The notes under the pieces were generated by a model. The model saw only the letters and a list, made by a program, of their open reading frames with translations. It was not told the DNA's origin and did not search any database. 64,000 bases of DNA. Source: an uncultured Bacilli bacterium. GTDB taxonomy: Bacteria > Bacillota_I > Bacilli_A > RF39 > UBA660. The translations under genes were made by a program, and so were the position numbers. Below, one piece after another: positions 42,027-50,114 of the stretch (position 1 is its first letter; every line of letters starts with the position of its first letter). The stretch spans positions 1 through 64,000 of the forward strand of contig CAKOLL010000004.1 in NCBI GenBank assembly GCA_934096295.1, written 5' to 3'.

Positions 42027-42062
42027 AATTCTTCCTTTCTTATTATTTGCAATCGTTACAAC

Positions 42063-42132
42063 AAAAAAACCTCCTTCCATGAATACAAAAAACAATCACA
42101 AATAATGTGTATTTTTTGCCATTCATGAGGAG
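42063..42132 (-). terminator. intrinsic terminator in the methyltransferase leader (attenuator)
   Basis: On the minus strand CTCCTCATGAAT (42132-42121) pairs with ATTCATGGAAGGAG (42084-42071), with a 2-base bulge, and an inner CAAAAAA/TTTTTTG plus CACA/TGTG extends the hairpin. A T-run of seven (42069-42063) follows. It lies 37 bases before the methyltransferase start, after the leader frame. Confidence 0.7.
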
Positions 42133-42149
42133 ATTCTAAGGCTCTTCAT
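42123..42149 (-). CDS. leader peptide MKSLRISS of the methyltransferase attenuator
   Basis: An eight-codon frame, ATG at 42149 and TGA at 42125-42123, with AAAGGA just before it. Its last codons form the 5' arm of the downstream terminator hairpin, so ribosomes on this frame would directly affect folding. The peptide contains Ser-Leu-Arg-Ile; stalling motifs with Arg-rich ends are known in macrolide leaders but this is not identical to one I know. Too short for gene finders; call rests on position. Confidence 0.5.
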   Translation of the reverse strand: MKSLRISS

Positions 42150-42177
42150 TATTCCTTTAAACTTTTTTGTTTATCAG

Positions 42178-42211
42178 GTAGTAAAACGCGAATGACCAAT
42201 TGATTTACTAC
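42178..42211 (-). promoter_or_regulatory. hairpin at the 5' end of the methyltransferase leader RNA
   Basis: GTAGTAAA and TTTACTAC form an 8-bp stem with an 18-base loop, beginning close to the predicted transcription start. Confidence 0.45.
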
Positions 42212-42217
42212 GGTTAA

Positions 42218-42246
42218 AGTATAACACAATGCTTAATCAGTGTCAA
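42218..42246 (-). promoter_or_regulatory. strong sigma-A promoter of the methyltransferase leader
   Basis: TTGACA (42241-42246) and TATACT (42218-42223), 17 bases apart. The -35 box overlaps the sortase stop codon. Confidence 0.8.
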
Positions 42247-42935
42247 ACTTTCTTAGCTATAATTAATAAATATTTATTTTTATATTTAACATAATTTTTG
42301 TGATGAGAACATGTTTGAAGAATTAATATTTCATCATCACTTGTTACATCAACTTTTGTATCATACCATGATTTTTCTTTTAAACTTTTAATATGTTTGA
42401 AAAATTCATCACCAGAAAAATCAACTTTCATGTAACTCCAGTCTTTTGTTTCAACAAATACGGAAAATATTTGGTATCTATTCTTAGTATTTTCATCTTC
42501 TAAATATATATATTGATGTTCTTTATAGTAATTTTCATCATAATAATTTTCTAGTTCTTTAAAAGGAACATCTAGTGTAGATGAATTATGACTATATATT
42601 AGATTCTTTTTGCCTTCATTTATTTTAACTCTGTAATCTAAAAACACAGAACCTATTAAATTCTTCTTTTTGTTTAATCCATGACTTAAATAAAATTCAT
42701 TATCAGTTGATTGTAAAATTGGTTCATTTATGCTGGTATTTGGAATGGTTAAATATCCCACGATATCACTATTGTTATATTCTTCTTTTAACTCTTTTAC
42801 CTTTGTTGGTTTATTATTATCTATGATTAAATTATTATTTCCAATATATACTTGACTTGTATATGGACTACTAAAAAATGAATAAATGGTTAAAAGTAAT
42901 ATATATATAATTATTATACAAAAAAACTTTTTCAT
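42243..42935 (-). CDS. class B-like sortase with Lys in place of the catalytic Arg
   Basis: A membrane-anchored transpeptidase of about 230 residues: N-terminal membrane segment (about 3-20) and a sortase domain. VGYLTIPNTSINEPILQ begins the fold; the catalytic His is in NLIYSHNSS near 115 and the Cys in LILQTCSHH near 205. The Arg that normally stands just before the last strand is Lys (KNKYLLIIAKK). It may sort the two MucBP proteins, whose tails lack a standard LPxTG. The start at 42935 (ATG) is preferred over the GTG at 42941, which is 4 bases from GGGGG. Confidence 0.85.
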   Translation of the reverse strand: MKKFFCIIIIYILLLTIYSFFSSPYTSQVYIGNNNLIIDNNKPTKVKELKEEYNNSDIVGYLTIPNTSINEPILQSTDNEFYLSHGLNKKKNLIGSVFLDYRVKINEGKKNLIYSHNSSTLDVPFKELENYYDENYYKEHQYIYLEDENTKNRYQIFSVFVETKDWSYMKVDFSGDEFFKHIKSLKEKSWYDTKVDVTSDDEILILQTCSHHKNYVKYKNKYLLIIAKKV

Positions 42936-42963
42936 TTTCACATTTCCCCCTTAAGTAGGATTT

Positions 42964-42992
42964 ATATTACCATTTTCATAACTGTTTGTCAA
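42964..42992 (-). promoter_or_regulatory. sigma-A promoter of the sortase gene
   Basis: TTGACA (42987-42992) and TAATAT (42964-42969), 17 bases apart on the minus strand. Confidence 0.75.
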
Positions 42993-43010
42993 GGTTGGCT
43001 CATATTCAAA

Positions 43011-43050
43011 AAACAAAAAACTCATTTTTCAAATGTAAATATGAGTTTTT
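43011..43050 (-). terminator. intrinsic terminator of the polysaccharide operon
   Basis: AAAAACTCAT and ATGAGTTTTTT stem on the minus strand with a 15-base loop and following T-run. Confidence 0.8.
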
Positions 43051-43060
43051 ATCAATTTAT

Positions 43061-44470
43061 TTAAAATCTAAAATAAATAAATGGGTTATATGAACTACTG
43101 ACTAGTAACATAATAGAATATCCAAATAATAAACCTAGTATAATATCTTCTATTATAGTTAATAATACACTATTTGAATCATCAACTTTTTTACTAAACC
43201 ATTTATCAATAGGAGATGAAAATATTATACCTGCTATTATATAAGGAATTGATGTAATTAATAACATATTAGACTTAAATAATGCTGTCCAATCAGAGCT
43301 TGAAAAATTAAACATTTTTTGTATGACTTGTGTTAATTCTGAAATATTTTCTATTCTAAAAATAACCCAACCAATTATTATAAAAAATAAAGAGTATATA
43401 ATTTTTAATACTTTTGGAAATTTTTCTATTATTTTTCCAGTTAATAGTTTTTCAATTAACAATAAAATTGCATAATAAAGTCCCCATAATATAAAGTTAT
43501 AACTTGCACCATGCCATATTCCTGTTAATAACCAAACTATAAATATATTTCTAACAAATTTTATTTTGTTAACACGGTTACCTCCTAAAGGAATATAAAC
43601 ATAGTCTCTGAAGAAAGATGATAGAGAAATATGCCACCTTCTCCAAAAATCTGTAATACTAGTTGATATATATGGATAATTAAAATTTTCTAGAAAATTA
43701 AATCCAAACATTTTGCCTAAACCAATTGCCATATCACTATAACCACTAAAGTCAAAATATATTTGTAACGTGTAACAAATTGCTGCTACCCATAGTATAC
43801 TACTTCCATAATTTGAAAAATTGCTATATACAAAATCGCAAAAGTATGCAACATTATTAGCAATAATTACTTTTTTGGCAAGACCTAATATAAATCTTTT
43901 AAAACCTTTAATAAAACTATTTATTGTAACAGTTCTATCGCTTATTTCTTTTTCAACTGTTTCATATCTTACAATAGGCCCAGCAATAAGTTGTGGAAAA
44001 AATGAAACATATAAAAGTAATCTAAAATAATTTTTTTGAACGCCTACTTTTCCACGGTATAAATCAATAACATATGATAATATTTGAAATGTATAAAAGC
44101 TTATTCCTATTGGTAAAACTAAATTTGTTAATCCAATATTGCTTTTAAAAATACTATTTATAATCCCTATACTAAAATCTAAATATTTAAATATGAATAA
44201 ATTTAGTAATATAAGTATTATGCTAATTATTAGAAATAATTTACTTTTTCTTTTATTTTTTCTATATTTATCAATTAGTAAACCAAAAATATATGCAACT
44301 AAGACTGTAAGGAGCATTAAAATTATATATTTAGGTTCTCCCCATGAATAAAATATTAGAGAGAATATTAATAAAATTACATTTCTATATTTAATATTTT
44401 TTATTGGAAAATACAAAATTAATAAAATTGTTAAAAACATAAATATAAATGTTGTACTACTAAATAACAT
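43061..44470 (-). CDS. MBOAT-family O-acyltransferase (AlgI/DltB-like)
   Basis: 469 residues with about eleven membrane segments. The MBOAT signature is clear: FDFSGYSDMAIGLG near 240, FWRRWHISLSSFFRDYVYIPLGG near 275 (read in parts) and the catalytic His in LLTGIWHGASYNF near 317. MBOAT proteins hand acyl groups, usually acetyl, across the membrane to sugars or teichoic acids. The partner upstream is a DHHW/AlgX-like protein, an arrangement known from alginate and other polymer O-acetylation. It is the last gene of the polysaccharide operon and ends in a clear terminator. Confidence 0.95.
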   Translation of the reverse strand: MLFSSTTFIFMFLTILLILYFPIKNIKYRNVILLIFSLIFYSWGEPKYIILMLLTVLVAYIFGLLIDKYRKNKRKSKLFLIISIILILLNLFIFKYLDFSIGIINSIFKSNIGLTNLVLPIGISFYTFQILSYVIDLYRGKVGVQKNYFRLLLYVSFFPQLIAGPIVRYETVEKEISDRTVTINSFIKGFKRFILGLAKKVIIANNVAYFCDFVYSNFSNYGSSILWVAAICYTLQIYFDFSGYSDMAIGLGKMFGFNFLENFNYPYISTSITDFWRRWHISLSSFFRDYVYIPLGGNRVNKIKFVRNIFIVWLLTGIWHGASYNFILWGLYYAILLLIEKLLTGKIIEKFPKVLKIIYSLFFIIIGWVIFRIENISELTQVIQKMFNFSSSDWTALFKSNMLLITSIPYIIAGIIFSSPIDKWFSKKVDDSNSVLLTIIEDIILGLLFGYSIMLLVSSSYNPFIYFRF

Positions 44471-44471
44471 A

Positions 44472-45671
44472 TTATTTTACCTCCATTACATTAAGCATAA
44501 ATTCATCTGAAATGTAAAAACCTGCATTACCAATAAACAATACTTTGTCTATATCATATTTTTTTATATATTCATCAATATTAAATTCTTTTTTCATATA
44601 GTATTCATAATTTCTTAAATCTATAGATATTGTTTTATTAAAACTTTCTGATAATAATTTTAGAATTGCATTATCATAACTTTCACCAAAGATTAAAATA
44701 TTGTCTTTGCTTTCATCATGATTATCAAATACTATTTCACCATCATCCCATCCGTAAAATTCTCCATAAATTATTTTGTATTGTAATTCTTTATTAATAA
44801 ATTTTGTTTGTAAACCATAGTCTTCTGCCTCAATACCATTAATTGTAATGTTCATGGGTTTAAAATCAAACTTATATGCACAAAAAGGTTCTGTTATAAC
44901 TTTGTTGAAAATTGACATTAAAGCTTTTGAACCAGAAAAATCGTTTCTCAAACAAACCTCTTCTTCATATTTTTTTGTTTCTTTTATTCCTAATAGATTT
45001 AGTACTTCTTTATAGCCTTTATATGATACCTTATAATTCCAATGATGGTCTGTTCTATAAAAATAATTTCTGAACTCATCAATATTATTTATTTCAAATT
45101 TAGATGATTTTTTTACATTTAATTTATCTTTAATATATTCATAAACTCCTACCTTTTGCTTAGTGTCAAAATTTATATCTGTATCTTTTTCAATATAATA
45201 CGAATAAAAATCAACATTTTTATATTTTGAAATAATTTCATTGTAGTTCTTAATTTTTTTATCTAAACTTTCTTTTAAATCATTTAGATTATAAGTGGAA
45301 TAAATTAATGTACTCGGACCATAAAAAACTGCATCTACGGCATAGAAATATTCATTTGTATTTTCGTCATATATTGTATCCATATATGATTTAACTAAAG
45401 TTCCTTTAAAATAATTATTTGCAGTTTTTAATTTTGTAGATAACAAAACTTGATCAGAAAGAGTTTGTTCAATATTATTTTGCATTTTATTATTTAAGAA
45501 TTTATTTATGTTAATTGTTTCGTATTTATTGGCATATCTATTTTCTTTTTCAACTTTCTCAATTGGGTTCAAAAAAGACTTTACTAAACTTAATAAAATA
45601 TACATTAAAATACATAAACAAAAAGCAATATCAATAATTATTTTTTTATTTTTTATTATCTTCTTTTTCAT
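44472..45671 (-). CDS. DHHW/AlgX-like membrane-anchored acetyl-transfer partner
   Basis: 399 residues, one membrane segment (about 10-29) and an extracytoplasmic domain. FYRTDHHWNYKVSYKGY near 200 contains the DHHW motif that names the family, related to the SGNH-type AlgX/AlgJ acetyltransferases; NILIFGESYDN near 325 may carry the Ser of the SGNH block. It probably transfers acetyl from the MBOAT protein to the polymer. I choose the ATG at 45671: the in-frame ATG at 45683 is part of the GAGGTC ribosome site and overlaps the PssE stop. Confidence 0.88.
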   Translation of the reverse strand: MKKKIIKNKKIIIDIAFCLCILMYILLSLVKSFLNPIEKVEKENRYANKYETININKFLNNKMQNNIEQTLSDQVLLSTKLKTANNYFKGTLVKSYMDTIYDENTNEYFYAVDAVFYGPSTLIYSTYNLNDLKESLDKKIKNYNEIISKYKNVDFYSYYIEKDTDINFDTKQKVGVYEYIKDKLNVKKSSKFEINNIDEFRNYFYRTDHHWNYKVSYKGYKEVLNLLGIKETKKYEEEVCLRNDFSGSKALMSIFNKVITEPFCAYKFDFKPMNITINGIEAEDYGLQTKFINKELQYKIIYGEFYGWDDGEIVFDNHDESKDNILIFGESYDNAILKLLSESFNKTISIDLRNYEYYMKKEFNIDEYIKKYDIDKVLFIGNAGFYISDEFMLNVMEVK

Positions 45672-45679
45672 CTTTGACC

Positions 45680-46156
45680 TCATTTACTATCAATATAATC
45701 TTCTAATAGTTTTATCATATTTTTCGTATTACTTTTGTATTTATTTGGTTTAAACGTTTTAGCTTTTTTTAATGCTTCATCTAACTTTTCTGGGTCTAGT
45801 AAAGGAATTATATACCCTTCATTGCCAAAATTTGCAACAATCTGTTTTTGATGGTCATTTTTTGCCTCATTATATTTTTCAAGTCTTGGGCATGCAATTA
45901 CAATTTTATTATTTCTTAATCCATCTGTAATTGTTCCCACTCCACCATGACAAATAATTATTTTGGATTCTTCAATTATTTTTTTGAATTCATCCATTGG
46001 AATAAAACCAACAATTTCCATTTTATCAGATTTAAAATTAGTTACTCCAGCTTGTACAATTACTTTTTCCTTTATATTTCCCAATTCTATTTGTTTTTCA
46101 ACACTTTTTAATAATCTATCAAATGGGATTTGAGTCCCTACTGTTACAAATATCAA
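45680..46156 (-). CDS. PssE/Alg13-like glycosyltransferase catalytic subunit
   Basis: 158 residues. The first strand ILIFVTVGTQIPFDRLL and IIICHGGVGTITDGLRNNKIVIACPR are the Alg13/GT28 C-terminal hallmarks (UDP-sugar site). In bacteria this subunit works with a PssD/Alg14-like membrane partner, as in pneumococcal Cps14F/G. That partner is here the C-terminal domain of the preceding gene. I choose a TTG start at 46156 that overlaps its TGA stop as TTGA, with GGGGTGG before it; the ORF open further upstream is inside the partner gene. Confidence 0.85.
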   Translation of the reverse strand: MIFVTVGTQIPFDRLLKSVEKQIELGNIKEKVIVQAGVTNFKSDKMEIVGFIPMDEFKKIIEESKIIICHGGVGTITDGLRNNKIVIACPRLEKYNEAKNDHQKQIVANFGNEGYIIPLLDPEKLDEALKKAKTFKPNKYKSNTKNMIKLLEDYIDSK

Positions 46157-47751
46157 TATATCCACCCCCCATAAACTGCATTTGGATAAAGTTCTAGCAT
46201 ACTTTCCCATTGAACTATAAATAGGTCTGCAAATTTATAAACAATTCTTCCTGTTACAGTTTTAGACTTGCTATTTGCAAATGTTTCTATAAATATTATT
46301 TTACTACCAAAAATTTTACCAATGCAACACATTGGACCTGTGGTATGAGCTCCAGTTGAAATAATAAATTGTGGTCTAAATTTAATATAATAATATAAAC
46401 TTATAAAACAATTTAATAATAATTTAAAGGCATAAATTATTTTATTTTTTTGTGTTGCATATATTAAATATTTAACATTTTTTCTTCCATATTTATCTTT
46501 TAATCCCAAATTTGTTGGAGCTTTTTCTGTTATTAGTTCATATTCATATTTATTAAACATATCCTTTAACATTAAAAGTTCATTTAAATGTCCACCTGTA
46601 CTTGAAATAAACATTACTCTTTTTTTAGATTTCTTTTCTAAAGAACTTAAAAGGTTTAAATATTCTTCTTTTATTTTTTCAAGCGAATACTTTTTTACTT
46701 CTTCTTTTGACTTTTTACTTAATTCGGTCATTTTATCTTTATTGTTTAATATTTCTAAAACTATCTTAGCATATTCAGCTTTATTTCTATTTTCTACTAA
46801 AGTATTAGTTTCTTTAAGTAAAACTCTTGCACCACAGGCAGAGTCAAATGCTACGATTGGCAATCCATAATTCATGGCTTCAATCATCACTAAACCAAAT
46901 GACTCTGTATAACTTGTCATTAGATAAATCGATGATTTTAACATATATTTTTCTATTTCTTCTTGATTTAGATATCCTGTTAAGACAACATTTTTTTCCA
47001 GATTTAATGCTTTAATTTTTTCTTTAATATCATTAAATTCTTCTCCATCACCTATTAATGTTAAAGTAATATCATTATCTTTTTTTACTAATATTGACAT
47101 TATATCAATTAAATCACTGAAACCTTTTTCCTTAGAAAACCTTCCCACCGCAATTAAGTTTTTGCTACTTTTATCATGATTTTTTGTTGATAAAGTATTT
47201 ATAAAGTTATTTATACTCATGACTTTATTTCCAATTTCTTTGTAATAAATATTTTTTATTTCTTCATTTACTACTACAAGTTTGTCATAGTGAGAAATTG
47301 ATTTAATTAGATTTTTTCTGTATTTTTCGGTTGGATAATTATGATCTGTAGCAATTTTTTTTATATTACTCTTTTTTAGGTACTTATTAACTAATTTAGT
47401 TTCATACGTTCTAGTAGTAATTACATAATCACAATTTAAAGATTTAATAGCTTTAATTGTTCTCTTTTTTTTCATTACTAGAATTTTAATGGCTTTAAAT
47501 AATTCTTTTATTAAAGAGAATATCTTTTTATTCTTAATACATTCTTTTATTTCTTGTTTATTAGGTTTACCATCAATTAAATATTTTATTTTAATTTTAG
47601 AGTTAAAGTCAAAAGATGGTTTATCATCTAATTTATAAGTTATTACTAAGTTTATTTCATAATTATCTTTTAACATATTGCATAAACTTGAAACATATTT
47701 TTCTATTCCACCGACTCCAAGATGTAAACTCATAATAGTTATTTTTTTCAT
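46153..47751 (-). CDS. fusion of a GT4 glycosyltransferase and a PssD/Alg14-like subunit
   Basis: 532 residues. Residues 1-370 are a GT4 enzyme: MSLHLGVGGIEKYVSSL at the start, AVGRFSKEKGFSDLI, and the EX7E block TESFGLVMIEAMNYGLP. Residues about 376-532 are a complete Alg14/PssD: MFISSTGGHLNELLML, FIISTGAHTTGPMC, IFIETFAN and the ending LYPNAVYGG. These two are normally separate genes. One polypeptide could couple two successive sugar transfers in polymer assembly. It overlaps the polymerase stop by 4 bases (ATGA) and ends in a TTGA overlap with PssE. Confidence 0.88.
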   Translation of the reverse strand: MKKITIMSLHLGVGGIEKYVSSLCNMLKDNYEINLVITYKLDDKPSFDFNSKIKIKYLIDGKPNKQEIKECIKNKKIFSLIKELFKAIKILVMKKKRTIKAIKSLNCDYVITTRTYETKLVNKYLKKSNIKKIATDHNYPTEKYRKNLIKSISHYDKLVVVNEEIKNIYYKEIGNKVMSINNFINTLSTKNHDKSSKNLIAVGRFSKEKGFSDLIDIMSILVKKDNDITLTLIGDGEEFNDIKEKIKALNLEKNVVLTGYLNQEEIEKYMLKSSIYLMTSYTESFGLVMIEAMNYGLPIVAFDSACGARVLLKETNTLVENRNKAEYAKIVLEILNNKDKMTELSKKSKEEVKKYSLEKIKEEYLNLLSSLEKKSKKRVMFISSTGGHLNELLMLKDMFNKYEYELITEKAPTNLGLKDKYGRKNVKYLIYATQKNKIIYAFKLLLNCFISLYYYIKFRPQFIISTGAHTTGPMCCIGKIFGSKIIFIETFANSKSKTVTGRIVYKFADLFIVQWESMLELYPNAVYGGWIY

Positions 47752-49139
47752 TTTTGACCTCCTGACTTTTTTTCTTCTTTAGTAGTACGTATTTCAAATA
47801 TTGAAATAGTCATTAAAAGAATCAAATAAATTGAAACGGCTGGTGCTGAGAAAATATGTCCTGCAAGTAATGCTGCTCCCAATAATGTTAGTATCGTAAA
47901 CAGGTATACATAAGTTTCGACTTTTATATATTTTATATTTATTATCGTATAAATTAAGAATGTTAATAATGGTAAGAAATAAATTATAAATCCAATTATT
48001 CCATAATGAATTAAAATATCAAAATAATCAATTTCGATTAACTTATTTTTTGTAGTATAATTTATTGATTCCCTGTCTGACCATGATAATCCAAATAATT
48101 GATTTGCTGCATCTGTATTTAAATAATAATTTAAATTTTCAACTAACATAATATCTCTTCCATTAAATACTACTGTAATTGCGTTTCTTATTTTTTCATT
48201 TTTTATAAAATCATCTAATTTTTTAAAGTCATGTATTTTTTCAATTAAGTTGTTATCATTTTTGTTTGCATCATTTTTATTTTCTTCTGAACTTTTGTTA
48301 TCATTTGACTTATCACTACTATTATTTTTATTAGAAGGCAAATAGTTTCCCATTACGCTTTTAACATTATTAGATACTGGTGATAAATATGTTGCTATCC
48401 CTAAAAAACATAATGAAATACAAACTAATAAGAATGATTTTTGCTTTTCCTTAATGATAAATATTATTAAACTAGTAAAATAAACTATAACCATTCCTAA
48501 AAAACTTACCTTTGTTCCAAGAATAGTCAATGCAGCAAAAATAGGAATTAATAATAAAACTTTATATTTTTGTGTAACATCCAAAAAATAATAAATACAG
48601 ACAGACAAAATAGTTAAAATAGCGCCGATTTCATTTGCGGCATAAAACCACCCTACGCTTCCCTTAAAATGATATGAATCATAATATGAATCAAATCCCG
48701 TATTAGTTACGTATGGGATAATAATTAATGCGGCATAAATAAGGGCATTATAACTTAATATTTTTTTCACGAGATTAACATCCAATTTAATATCATCTGC
48801 TATATTTAAAAAACCTAGAAATACAAAAGGATAGTAAAAATATCTATATCCGTATGTAAATTCTTTTATTAAATTAGGCAAATTCCAAATATCTCTTTTT
48901 AGAACTAAATATAAAATTATATACAATATTAAAATACTGGAATAAATAATAGATATTTTTTTATATTTCGATTTACTTAAGAAAAAAATATAAACTACAG
49001 CAAAAAGTAAAGTTAGTCCTTTTACAACCATCCCTGGTGTAAGGACTATATCTGTAAACCTTGTCATTAAAGCAGTTGCTAAATCAATAAATGGTAATAA
49101 TAAAAAATAGATAAAAATTATTTTTTGTTTACTATTCAT
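47748..49139 (-). CDS. O-antigen ligase/polymerase-like membrane protein (Wzy)
   Basis: 463 residues with about eleven membrane segments and a long hydrophilic external loop (about 270-350, Asn/Ser/Lys-rich), the usual layout of Wzy polymerases and WaaL ligases. FDILIHYGIIGFIIYFLPLL near 390 is typical. It would polymerise lipid-linked repeat units on the outside of the membrane after export by the flippase encoded upstream. GGAGG lies in the last codons of the GT2 gene; its own end overlaps the GT4-PssD start. Confidence 0.88.
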   Translation of the reverse strand: MNSKQKIIFIYFLLLPFIDLATALMTRFTDIVLTPGMVVKGLTLLFAVVYIFFLSKSKYKKISIIYSSILILYIILYLVLKRDIWNLPNLIKEFTYGYRYFYYPFVFLGFLNIADDIKLDVNLVKKILSYNALIYAALIIIPYVTNTGFDSYYDSYHFKGSVGWFYAANEIGAILTILSVCIYYFLDVTQKYKVLLLIPIFAALTILGTKVSFLGMVIVYFTSLIIFIIKEKQKSFLLVCISLCFLGIATYLSPVSNNVKSVMGNYLPSNKNNSSDKSNDNKSSEENKNDANKNDNNLIEKIHDFKKLDDFIKNEKIRNAITVVFNGRDIMLVENLNYYLNTDAANQLFGLSWSDRESINYTTKNKLIEIDYFDILIHYGIIGFIIYFLPLLTFLIYTIINIKYIKVETYVYLFTILTLLGAALLAGHIFSAPAVSIYLILLMTISIFEIRTTKEEKKSGGQK

Positions 49140-49142
49140 AAT

Positions 49143-50105
49143 TTAACCTCCACTATTTTTTATTTTAAATAGCCCTATTATTATATAATAAAATTTTAAA
49201 TTAATCAAATTATAAATTAATTTTCTTTTTTTGGGCAATAAATATAAATATTTATTGTTTTTAAAATTTGAAAAGTTACTGTTAATATATTTTCTAAATT
49301 TATTTATAATTGTAATTTTATCTTTGTATTTATTATCGGTATTTAAAACTCTTGTTATAGCAAAAATGTACATATGATAAATACATAAAAATTCTATTTT
49401 CTCTTTTGTTTCATTATATATACCTTTATTTTTGCAATAACTTATTAAAGAATCAAAGCTTTCTATTAACTCTAGATTTCTTTCTATATTATTATTGTTC
49501 ATAGTTGACCCTTCTCTTAAAAGATAATTGTATAACGGTTTGTCAACAATACTTATTTTATTTGAAGATAAATATACCTTCATTGAAAAATCCAAATCTT
49601 CATACCATACTTTACTTCTAAAAGATATTTTATTATCAACAATTATACTTTTTTTATAAATTTTATTCCAAACGGCCATTTTTCCTAATAAAAATTCTTT
49701 ATCTACGGCTTCTTTAGTTAATAATTCGTAGTTTTCTTTTACAATATTATTTCCGCAGATAACAATATCAGCATTTTCTTCTTTGGCTTTTTTATATAAT
49801 TCTTCATACATATTTTTTTCAACATAGTCATCACTATCTACATAACCAATATACTCGCCAGTTGCATGCAAAAGGCCAGTATTTCTTGCTGCACCCTGCC
49901 CTCCATTTTCTTGAATTACAGAAACTACTTTTTTAGGATATTTTTTTACGTATTCATCAATAATTGTTTGACTATTATCTGGAGAACCATCATTTACCAC
50001 TATTATTTCAATATCTTTCAATGTTTGATTTACTAACGAGTCTAGACATTTTCTCAAATAATTTTCTACATTATAAACTGGTATTATTACACTTACTTTT
50101 TTCAT
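49143..50105 (-). CDS. family 2 glycosyltransferase
   Basis: 320 residues of the GT-A/GT2 type: VSVIIPVYNVENYLRKCLDSL, IIVVNDGSPDN, QENGGQGAARNTGL and the metal motif YVDSDDYVEK near 90. The later VWYEDLDFSMK is the acceptor-side ED motif. It should add a sugar to a lipid-linked intermediate in the cytoplasm. AGAGGT precedes the ATG; the gene starts 9 bases after the GT4 stop codon. Confidence 0.93.
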   Translation of the reverse strand: MKKVSVIIPVYNVENYLRKCLDSLVNQTLKDIEIIVVNDGSPDNSQTIIDEYVKKYPKKVVSVIQENGGQGAARNTGLLHATGEYIGYVDSDDYVEKNMYEELYKKAKEENADIVICGNNIVKENYELLTKEAVDKEFLLGKMAVWNKIYKKSIIVDNKISFRSKVWYEDLDFSMKVYLSSNKISIVDKPLYNYLLREGSTMNNNNIERNLELIESFDSLISYCKNKGIYNETKEKIEFLCIYHMYIFAITRVLNTDNKYKDKITIINKFRKYINSNFSNFKNNKYLYLLPKKRKLIYNLINLKFYYIIIGLFKIKNSGG

Positions 50106-50114
50106 ATATTACCT

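Noticed and set aside
42063..42095. Longer start of the methyltransferase at 42095 using the GGAAGGAGG site
   Set aside because: That frame starts with TTG inside the terminator hairpin, and no start codon lies at a suitable distance from GGAGG in frame; the ATG at 42026 has its own good ribosome site.
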